Assembly (NCBI GenBank): GCA_002419215.1
Contig: DIFQ01000031.1
Coordinates: 1 to 23,688 of the forward strand
From: Syntrophaceae bacterium UBA5744
GTDB lineage: Bacteria > Desulfobacterota > Syntrophia > Syntrophales > UBA2192
DNA: 23,688 nt
Reading direction: 5' to 3'
The position numbers and the translations under genes are program-made. This document shows positions 1 through 5,936 of this stretch, piece after piece. Within the stretch, counting starts at the first letter, position 1. The number at the start of each line of letters is the position of its first letter. The notes under the pieces were generated by a model that was not told the origin of the DNA, searched no databases, and saw only the letters and a program-made list of their open reading frames with translations.

Positions 1-1755
1 TCAGGTTATTTTGGACAGCAGTGAGTTCAACTTGTCAATCGCCTGTTCCTTTAACACCTGCGGGGAATATCGTTTCCCGTATCGACCGAAGGTGATTGAA
101 CTGTGAGTGTGACCGAGAAGTTCCCCCGCCACGGACTCGTCAACACCAGCCTGTTTCAAGAAATTGGTTACAGTGTGCCGGAAGGAGTGAAAGTCTTTCC
201 GCTCATCGCCGGACTTCCGGTGCAACTTGAAGCCGCACTTTTGCCGATACTCCCCGAACCACTTTGAAGCGGTCTTACCGTATCCTTCCTTTCTCCTTTT
301 TAACTCAGGGAATAATCTTGTCTGCCCCTGTGACTTGAGCTTTTCCACATAGCCGATGAAGTTCAAGTCTCTGACAATAAAATCATGCAGCGGGATAATT
401 CGGCGGCTCGACTTCCGAGTCTTCAACTTCTTGTCGCCCTTTTCGTTAAGGTCAATGACATACAGGGGGGACTTGCTGTCCGACTTGCCGTCCACCTGTG
501 GTTCTACTTTATAAATATCGTCAAGATAAAGCTGGCAAAGCTCCGTCAGTCTCGCGCCCGTGAATAACGCGAGGACCGGAAGCCAGAACCGATAGCCGTG
601 CTTGTGAGTGTCCTTGACATAGTCCTTAGACTGAAAGAGCTTCTTGAGGTCATCGTCTGTAAAGACGGCTCTTTGTTCATCGTCCCGTATGGTTGTGGCA
701 ATCTGTAACCCCTCGGCGGGGTTCCGGTCCATGTAACCATTCTGCACAGCCCACTTGAAAAGGCTCGTTGCCCTCGTGAGATGCTTATTGATTGTAGTCA
801 CTGACAAGGTCTTCGGAATCGTACCCGCGTCCGCCATTTCTAAAAGTTGGGCTATGGACTTGTTTCTATATTTTGGACTCTTTCTATAGTTTGGCGGAAG
901 GGAACAGAGCTTGTTCTTAAACTCGCGCAGATTAGAGATGGATTTAATAGGCAAGTCCCCGACAATCTGAACCAGAAGGTCAAAAGATGCTTTGGTTTCC
1001 CCTTCGGTCTTCGTGGTCCAACGGTTGCCGCGCTTCTGTTCTGCTGAATACTGTTTAATGACTTCGGTTAGGACTGGGGACACTTCAGCCGGACCTGCGG
1101 TTTGGCTTGAGTCCGTCCTGACGGACGTTGCGGTCTGAACTTCAATGGGAGCGGTTGACACTGATGGTCCGCCTATCTCAGTTTCATAGTCCCCTACAGT
1201 TCTCCGCTGTTCAATCTTTAAGAACCGTGCATGAGTCCGCAGCAAGTCCCGGCAGAGCATCCGGTATGCTTCGCTATCCTTCTTAACGCTGTCTATCCCG
1301 TGTTCGATAAGCAACTCGTCAACATATCGTGAAATCCTTGAATAGTCACAACGGGCGAGTTCCTCTCTTGCGTCTGTTTCCAAATACGAGAGAGCGTCAA
1401 GCTCGTCCTCAAGTTCTTCATCAGTCAGAGGGCGGCTCCGCATAGCTCGGATTTCTTCAGCTTCGGTGAGCCATTTCTTAAGACATTGTTCAAGCAGGTC
1501 TGTGAACATTCGTTTCAACTCCTGTTCGGGACGGGTGCTAAACTCTCGTTTCTTCCTCAGTAGGACAAGCAGTTGCCGCAAGTTCCGACCGAGGACCATT
1601 GAGCGGCATCTTGCAAGAACCGGGTCAGAAGTGCGGAGACTGTATCTCACTTCAGACCGACCGACAAGCCCTCGCAAGTCGCCGGGGATTCGGATGCGGA
1701 AACAATAGGCGTTTGAACGAGTCGGCTTTACCAAGTAACAAGGCGCATTAGACAT
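1..1755 (-). CDS. Tyrosine recombinase / phage-type integrase
   Basis: A 584-residue site-specific recombinase that probably integrates and excises the element extending left of this window. The N-terminus (about residues 1-60) looks like the DUF6538 head found on many phage and island integrases. A SAM-like core-binding region lies at about 228-350 and the catalytic domain at about 365-575. Catalytic residues are visible: Arg402 in TGARLTEL, a Lys near 447, His523-x-x-Arg526 in HSFRH, His549 in LLGHT and the nucleophile Tyr559. The start is an ATG at 1755 and the TGA stop is at the window edge. GC content is clearly lower than in the genes to the right, which fits transfer. The gene reads away from an adjacent tRNA-Thr whose 3' end faces it, the usual arrangement for tRNA-targeting islands. 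The family is clear; the attachment site is inferred. Confidence 0.95.
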   Translation of the reverse strand: MSNAPCYLVKPTRSNAYCFRIRIPGDLRGLVGRSEVRYSLRTSDPVLARCRSMVLGRNLRQLLVLLRKKREFSTRPEQELKRMFTDLLEQCLKKWLTEAEEIRAMRSRPLTDEELEDELDALSYLETDAREELARCDYSRISRYVDELLIEHGIDSVKKDSEAYRMLCRDLLRTHARFLKIEQRRTVGDYETEIGGPSVSTAPIEVQTATSVRTDSSQTAGPAEVSPVLTEVIKQYSAEQKRGNRWTTKTEGETKASFDLLVQIVGDLPIKSISNLREFKNKLCSLPPNYRKSPKYRNKSIAQLLEMADAGTIPKTLSVTTINKHLTRATSLFKWAVQNGYMDRNPAEGLQIATTIRDDEQRAVFTDDDLKKLFQSKDYVKDTHKHGYRFWLPVLALFTGARLTELCQLYLDDIYKVEPQVDGKSDSKSPLYVIDLNEKGDKKLKTRKSSRRIIPLHDFIVRDLNFIGYVEKLKSQGQTRLFPELKRRKEGYGKTASKWFGEYRQKCGFKLHRKSGDERKDFHSFRHTVTNFLKQAGVDESVAGELLGHTHSSITFGRYGKRYSPQVLKEQAIDKLNSLLSKIT

Positions 1756-1774
1756 CAGGCCAGCCCCTTTCCCC

Positions 1775-1841
1775 TTTATGAAGTCTCAGGCGCGGCTCGC
1801 GCCGCACTGAACCGGAAGTCCAACCGGCGGTCCTTCATAAA
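1775..1841. repeat. Inverted repeat and GC hairpin upstream of the integrase gene
   Basis: TTTATGAAG at 1775-1783 is matched by CTTCATAAA at 1833-1841, a perfect 9-bp inverted repeat. Between the arms is a tight GC hairpin: GGCGCG at 1789-1794, a 3-nt loop, CGCGCC at 1798-1803. The element sits in the 219-bp gap between the integrase start and the tRNA, where integrase promoters, operators and attP arm sites usually lie. It may be an operator or an accessory-protein site; the role is inferred. Confidence 0.5.
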
Positions 1842-1843
1842 AG

Positions 1844-1875
1844 TGTGTACGAATGTGTGTAAGGTTTGTGTAAGG
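1844..1875. repeat. Three direct repeats, candidate integrase arm-type sites
   Basis: Three copies of TGTGTAMGR start at 1844, 1856 and 1867, so spacing is 12 and then 11 bp, about one helical turn. Short direct repeats of this size between an integrase gene and its target tRNA resemble arm-type binding sites of tyrosine recombinases. The repeats are seen directly; binding by the integrase at 1-1755 is inferred. Confidence 0.5.
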
Positions 1876-1933
1876 TGCTGGAAGAAAGACCGGATGAAAC
1901 CTGATGGACAGAGAGGTAAGCCGTTGAAAAGAA

Positions 1934-1962
1934 AAAAGACTGACGAAAAACGCCAGTCTTTT
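1934..1962 (-). terminator. Rho-independent terminator after tRNA-Thr
   Basis: AAAAGACTG (1934-1942) pairs with CAGTCTTTT (1954-1962) in a 9-bp stem with an A-rich loop that can add two more GC pairs. On the minus strand the stem runs into a T-tract, so it is well placed to end the tRNA transcript 12 nt beyond the CCA end. The symmetry would also let it act on the other strand. Confidence 0.75.
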
Positions 1963-1974
1963 CAAGTAGTTGAG

Positions 1975-2050
1975 TGGAGCCGATGTGGGGAATCGAACCC
2001 CAGACCTGCTGATTACGAATCAGCTGCTCTACCGGCTGAGCTACATCGGC
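1975..2050 (-). tRNA. tRNA-Thr (anticodon CGT)
   Basis: Read on the minus strand this 76-nt gene folds as a complete cloverleaf. The acceptor is GCCGATG paired with CATCGGC. The D-arm is GCTC/GAGC, the anticodon stem GCTGA/TCAGC with loop TTCGTAA, and the T-arm TGGGG-TTCGATT-CCCCA. The discriminator is T and CCA is encoded. Anticodon CGT reads ACG threonine codons. It closely resembles the E. coli tRNA-Thr(CGT) recalled from memory. Its 3' end faces the integrase gene and is the likely attachment site; the tRNA remains intact. Confidence 0.96.
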
Positions 2051-2073
2051 CTGCCGTCAATTTTGAAGGGAAA

Positions 2074-2103
2074 GATATAAACCCAACCCTCCCTCTTTGT
2101 CAA
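2074..2103 (-). promoter_or_regulatory. Sigma-70-type promoter of tRNA-Thr
   Basis: On the minus strand TTGACA (2103-2098) and TATATC (2079-2074) are separated by 18 bp. Transcription would start just upstream of the tRNA 5' end at 2050. The match to consensus is good and the position is right. Confidence 0.7.
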
Positions 2104-2377
2104 GACGAAAGGCTTTGCCGAGAGATTCGATAGTCCGGCCGCTTTGCAGGATATGCCCCGGGCCGTGTGCCCCGCTGCGGCCCCGTCCTGTGACATCGGC
2201 AGAAACGCCTCTGGGCTGAGGGGCCTCAACCATTGGAATATCCTCGCAAATTCATGGTGTCACCCCGGTTATCTTCACTCTTTGCAATCCCCCTTTTTTC
2301 TGATAACGTTTCGTGCGGATCATCGGGGGAACTTGTCTGCCACGTGGCAGACCGATCAAGGACGGGACGGGCTTGCC
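2104..2377. other. Intergenic region with an 18-bp perfect palindrome before alr
   Basis: No convincing gene is seen here. Reading frames open through it, but they lack a plausible start before 2378. The clear element is the palindrome GTCTGCCACGTGGCAGAC at 2335-2352, 25 nt before the alr start. It could be an operator for a dimeric regulator, or in RNA a 5'-UTR hairpin. No good sigma-70 promoter was identified for alr. Confidence 0.5.
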
Positions 2378-4348
2378 ATGAGCAATCAAAAGGGCAACGG
2401 GCTGAACTACCGCAGCTGGGTCGAGGTCGACCTGGACAACTTCACCCACAACTGGAGCGAGATGCGGCGCCTCGTGGGGCCCGACGTGAAGATCCTCTCG
2501 GTGGTGAAAGCCGACGCCTACGGCCACGGCGCCATCGAGATCTCCAACGTAGCCCTGAAAAACGGCGCCTACTTCCTGGGGGTCGCAAACGCCGACGAGG
2601 GAGTCCAGTTGCGCGTGGGCGGCATCGACGCACCGATCCTCATCCTTAGCCCCTCCATGGGCCTCGAGATCGACGAGATCATCAAGTACAACCTCACCCC
2701 CTCCGTGTCCGATCTCGGCTTTGCCCGGGAACTCCAGAAAAAGGTGAAAAAGGCGCAGGTCAAAATACCCATCCACATCGAGGTGGACACGGGCATGGGC
2801 CGCGGCGGCACGATCCACAGCGAGGCCTTCCGGACAATCGAGGAGGTCCTCGAACTGCCGAACCTCGCCGTAGAGGGGATCTTCACGCATCTCTCCTCGA
2901 GCGAGGTTGAGGGGGATGACTACAACGAGAAGCAATGGGATCTCTTCCTGGCGCTCTTGAAGAAGCTCGAGGAGAACCGGATCTACATCCCCGTCAAGCA
3001 CCTGGCCAACAGCGGCGGCCTGCTGAACTTCAGCCAGTTCCACCTGGACATGGTCCGCCCCGGAATCATGTCCTACGGGATCTACCCCGCCGAGAGCCTC
3101 AAGGCGAAAGCCGATCTGCTGCCCGTGATGAGCTTCAAGACAAAGGTCCTGCTCCTGAAAGAGTTCCCCAAGGGCTACGGGATCGGGTACAACCGCACCT
3201 ACGTCACGAAGAAGCCCACCCGGATCGCCACGATCCCCGTGGGCTATGGCGACGGCTACGGCGTCATCATGTCCAACCAGGGGGAGGCCCTCATCCGGGG
3301 CAGGCGCGTGCCCCTCGTCGGCCGCGTTTCCATGGACATGTGCACGCTCGATGTGAGCCGCATCCCCGAGTGCGAGGTGGGCGACGAGGTGGTGCTTCTG
3401 GGCAGGCAGGGTGACGAATACATCCCGGCCAACGACATTGCCGCCAAGGCGAAGACGATCAGCTACGAGGTCCTCTGCGCCCTGGGCAAGCGGGCCCCGC
3501 GGGTGTTCATCCAGAAGGGCCGGGCCGACAGTGTCGAGCCGCGTCTCAGGCGCATCTTCATCCCCGACGAGGTGAAGTCGATCTCCCGGATCGACAACGT
3601 CATCCGCCGCTGTTTCCAGACGCGGGCCCGGAGCTCCGAACTCGGCGATGCCATCTACTACGAGATGTTCGAGGCCCTCTTCGGCAAGGAGGACCGGCAG
3701 CTGGAGCTGCGGACCAACTTCCGCTACGACATCAGGGTCTCGGACTTCACGGCCGACGAGAAGGCGAAAGACAGCCAGGCGGAGAACTTCTTCAAGGTCT
3801 CGACGCACATCGAGTACACGAAGACGCTGCGTAACTCCATCTTCCTGATCGGCTGCGCGATGAACAACCGGCAGCTCTCGCTTCTGTTCGACGACCCGCG
3901 CTGCGAGTACCGCTGGCTTCTCACGACGCGCGACGAGACGTTCCGGGAGAGCGACTTCCGGGTGGTGCGCGTCTGCGTGGACAACGAGGCTGTTCCCATC
4001 ATCCGCTCCGAGACGACGGAGCGCGGCTTCGAGATCTGGTGCGGCGGAGGCGACTCCCTGCGCAAGAAGCTCAACCGACAGGTCCGCATCAAGATCGAGA
4101 TCGAGACGAAGAAATTCCGGAGCAACAACCTCTTCTCGGTCTTCCTGGTCTATCCCACGCGGGGGCTCGACATCGCCTTCAACTACGAGGGGATGGACCT
4201 GAAGAACGTCCGCGAGATCAGCTTCTTCGCCGGCAAGCACCCCTACCCCGAGGTGACGAAGGAGGCGGGCAAGCGGATCCGGCTCCGGATCAGCGACGAC
4301 GAGTGGATCTTCCCGAACAGCGGCGTGACGTTTTTGTGGGATCTGTAG
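2378..4348 (+). CDS. alr: Alanine racemase with a novel C-terminal domain
   Basis: A 656-residue protein. Residues 1 to about 380 are a full PLP-dependent alanine racemase, making D-alanine for peptidoglycan. The PLP lysine is Lys44 in VVKADAYGHG, and the likely catalytic tyrosine is Tyr271 in GIGYNRTY. The typical motifs RPGIMSYGIYP, GYGDGYG and GRVSMDM are present. Usual alanine racemases are about 370 residues. Here residues from about 385 to 656 form an additional, apparently soluble, strand-rich region that I cannot assign to a family. The ATG at 2378 was chosen because racemase homology begins within about ten residues of it; the frame is open further upstream but shows nothing recognisable. 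Two D-Ala-D-Ala ligase paralogues follow on the same strand, so the three probably serve one cell-wall step. The racemase call is firm; the role of the extension is unknown. Confidence 0.93.
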   Translation: MSNQKGNGLNYRSWVEVDLDNFTHNWSEMRRLVGPDVKILSVVKADAYGHGAIEISNVALKNGAYFLGVANADEGVQLRVGGIDAPILILSPSMGLEIDEIIKYNLTPSVSDLGFARELQKKVKKAQVKIPIHIEVDTGMGRGGTIHSEAFRTIEEVLELPNLAVEGIFTHLSSSEVEGDDYNEKQWDLFLALLKKLEENRIYIPVKHLANSGGLLNFSQFHLDMVRPGIMSYGIYPAESLKAKADLLPVMSFKTKVLLLKEFPKGYGIGYNRTYVTKKPTRIATIPVGYGDGYGVIMSNQGEALIRGRRVPLVGRVSMDMCTLDVSRIPECEVGDEVVLLGRQGDEYIPANDIAAKAKTISYEVLCALGKRAPRVFIQKGRADSVEPRLRRIFIPDEVKSISRIDNVIRRCFQTRARSSELGDAIYYEMFEALFGKEDRQLELRTNFRYDIRVSDFTADEKAKDSQAENFFKVSTHIEYTKTLRNSIFLIGCAMNNRQLSLLFDDPRCEYRWLLTTRDETFRESDFRVVRVCVDNEAVPIIRSETTERGFEIWCGGGDSLRKKLNRQVRIKIEIETKKFRSNNLFSVFLVYPTRGLDIAFNYEGMDLKNVREISFFAGKHPYPEVTKEAGKRIRLRISDDEWIFPNSGVTFLWDL

Positions 4349-4351
4349 AAG

Positions 4352-4390
4352 ACAGGGTACAGGGTCAAGGGTACAGGGTAAAGGGCAAAG
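4352..4390. repeat. Heptad tandem array, unit close to ACAGGGT
   Basis: Starting 4 nt after the alr stop, five and a half 7-bp units run in exact register: ACAGGGT at 4352, 4359 and 4373, with CAAGGGT at 4366 and AAAGGGC at 4380. It is non-coding. See the related arrays at 5562 and 14101. Confidence 0.85.
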
Positions 4391-4396
4391 CCAGGA

Positions 4397-4460
4397 TGTC
4401 ATGCCGGACGTGATCCGGCATCCAGACCTCCAATGGATTCCCGCCTGCGCGGGAATGACA
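4397..4460. repeat. REP-like dispersed palindromic element (two hairpins)
   Basis: Two palindromes lie side by side. ATGCCGGA and TCCGGCAT form the first hairpin within 4401-4421. ATTCCCGC and GCGGGAAT, around the spacer CTGC, form the second within 4437-4457. The core ATTCCCGC...GCGGGAAT is a dispersed repeat I recognise from many proteobacterial genomes. It sits in the alr-ddl gap and might affect transcript stability or read-through. Confidence 0.75.
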
Positions 4461-4502
4461 CCGGGTGTTGATTTTCACATTTGGACAGACCGGATAGATT
4501 GA

Positions 4503-5558
4503 ATGGAAAAATTGCGCGTTGGTATCATCTTCGGCGGGATGTCTTCCGAGAAGGAGGTCTCCCTCAACAGTGGACGAAACGTCTACGACAACATGGACCG
4601 GGAACACTTCGAACCGGTGCCGCTCTTCATGGAACCCAGCGGCCGTCTCTGGATCCTGCCCTGGCAGCTCATCTCCCAGAACACGACGACGGACATCTCG
4701 GAGCGCCTTGCGACGGAGGCCGAACGGATCGCCTACGAGGATTTGAAAAAGCGGATCGACGTTGCCTTCATCGCCCTGCACGGCAAGTACGGCGACGACG
4801 GCTGCATCCAGGGCCTGCTCGAGCTGATGAACATCCCCTACACAGGCCCCGGGATCCTGGCCTCGGCCATCGGGATGGACAAGGACATCCAGCAGAAGAT
4901 CCTGCGCGCCGAGGGCCTCGGGGTTCCGCGGAGCACCGTGGTCGAAGAGGGCCAGTGGCGGCGGGATTCCGACGGGGTGCGCAAGCGCCTCATCGGCGAG
5001 TTCGGACTTCCCCTTGTGACGAAGCCAGTCCGGGAGGGCTCCAGCATCGGGGTGACCGTCGTGCGCAGGCTGGAGGACCTCGACGCCGCGATGGCCTCGG
5101 CCCTGGAGTGGGACCGGACAGTCCTCGTGGAGGAGTTTCTCGACGGGACGGAATTCTCCAGCATTGTCCTGGAGGACGAGGGCGAGCCCCGGCCGCTCTC
5201 TCTCACGGAGATCCACCCACAGAGTGAATTCTTCACCTACGACGACAAGTACATGCCCGGCCGCTGCCGGAAGTTCACGCCGCCCAAGACGATCCCGAAG
5301 GATGTGGCGGAGAAGATCAAGGTCGACGTCGTGCGGGCCTTCAAGGCCCTTGGTTTCCGCTGCTATGGGCGCATCGACGGCTTTGTCCTCAAGGACGGGC
5401 GGGTTCTCATCACGGACCCGAACTCCTCGTCGGGCATGGCGCCATCGTCCTTTTTCTTCGAGCAGGCCGCCGAGCAGGGGATGCTCCCCGGCATGATTGT
5501 CTCGAAGCTCATCGAGATCGCGATGAAGATCCACAAGGAGAAGAAGGGACCGTTATAA
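4503..5558 (+). CDS. ddl: D-alanine--D-alanine ligase, paralogue 1
   Basis: A 351-residue ATP-grasp ligase of the Ddl family, joining two D-alanines for the peptidoglycan stem peptide. Motifs in order: GGMSSEKEVSL with Glu16 (E. coli DdlB Glu15), ALHGKYGDDG, IPYTGPGILASA, TKPVREGSSIGV with Lys174 and Ser180 (DdlB Lys144, Ser150), FFTYDDKY with Tyr250 (Tyr216) and YGRID with Arg290. The Glu-Ser-Tyr triad is intact. The metal site is unusual: the standard LLEANTSPGM reads ITDPNSSSGM, so Asp305 replaces the Mg-binding Glu270 while Asn307 is kept, and Phe317 replaces Leu282. The enzyme should be Ddl-like, but its activity may be altered. The ribosome-binding site is weak. It lies 154 bp after alr and 378 bp before a second paralogue that also ends in KKGPL, suggesting an old tandem duplication. 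Confidence 0.92.
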   Translation: MEKLRVGIIFGGMSSEKEVSLNSGRNVYDNMDREHFEPVPLFMEPSGRLWILPWQLISQNTTTDISERLATEAERIAYEDLKKRIDVAFIALHGKYGDDGCIQGLLELMNIPYTGPGILASAIGMDKDIQQKILRAEGLGVPRSTVVEEGQWRRDSDGVRKRLIGEFGLPLVTKPVREGSSIGVTVVRRLEDLDAAMASALEWDRTVLVEEFLDGTEFSSIVLEDEGEPRPLSLTEIHPQSEFFTYDDKYMPGRCRKFTPPKTIPKDVAEKIKVDVVRAFKALGFRCYGRIDGFVLKDGRVLITDPNSSSGMAPSSFFFEQAAEQGMLPGMIVSKLIEIAMKIHKEKKGPL

Positions 5559-5561
5559 AGA

Positions 5562-5600
5562 AGGGTTCAGGGTACAGGGGCCAGGGTCCAGGGCACAGGA
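5562..5600. repeat. Heptad tandem array, unit AGGGTNC
   Basis: AGGG (AGGA in the last unit) recurs at 5562, 5569, 5576, 5583, 5590 and 5597, exactly every 7 bp, beginning 3 nt after the ddl stop codon. It is non-coding and close in sequence to the array after alr. Confidence 0.85.
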
Positions 5601-5604
5601 AATA

Positions 5605-5637
5605 GCCAACAGCCGACAGCCTGCAGCCAACAGCAAA
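5605..5637. repeat. Heptad tandem array, unit GCCAACA
   Basis: GCC starts at 5605, 5612, 5619 and 5626, with GCA at 5633, again exactly every 7 bp. The unit differs from the AGGGTNC array that ends just before it, so two different heptad arrays are juxtaposed. Confidence 0.82.
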
Positions 5638-5691
5638 AAAGGCAAAGAAAATCCCCCTTCCGTCCCCCTATGAAGGCCCATTCCATACTTT

Positions 5692-5728
5692 CCCTCTCCC
5701 TTGAGGGGAGAGGGTCAGGGTGAGGGTG
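5692..5728. repeat. Dispersed palindromic repeat, CCCTCTCCC hairpin
   Basis: CCCTCTCCC (5692-5700) pairs with GGGAGAGGG (5706-5714) around a 5-nt loop and is followed by a GGGTGAGGGTG tail. I recognise this as a dispersed intergenic repeat common in proteobacterial genomes. It lies in the gene-free stretch between the two ddl genes. Confidence 0.65.
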
Positions 5729-5775
5729 AAAAAGGGTACGGGGATCATCCCCCTCACCTCGATCCCGTTCGGCAT

Positions 5776-5824
5776 CCTTCGACAGGCTCAGAACAGGTGC
5801 TCACGGCCCTGAGCGTGTCGAAGG
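5776..5824. repeat. Dispersed inverted repeat, CCTTCGACAGGCTCAG type
   Basis: CCTTCGACAGGCTCAG (5776-5791) is matched, with one mismatch, by the inverted copy CTGAGCGTGTCGAAGG (5809-5824). This is a common intergenic repeat in proteobacteria. The remaining bases of 5559-5936 hold no gene that I can see. Confidence 0.7.
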
Positions 5825-5936
5825 GCTCTCCCCCGGAGGGGAGACGAAGATCAAGGTAAAGGGTGCTCGTAGGGCTTTACAAACGGGAGCATTCTCACTA
5901 TAGTCTCACGAATAAAACCACTGTAAGGGACGGTGC

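Noticed and set aside
1843..2133. Open frame running through the tRNA and its terminator
   Set aside because: It crosses the tRNA-Thr gene on the opposite strand and has no recognisable protein features.
2252..4402. Long open frame on the minus strand opposite alr (about 716 codons)
   Set aside because: It is a shadow of the GC-rich alr gene. Its translation is biased to Val, Asp, Leu and Arg with no domain, while the plus strand encodes a clear racemase.
4352..5637. Possible CRISPR array
   Set aside because: Units are only 7 bp, directly adjacent and degenerate, with no spacers of 25-45 bp and no cas genes.
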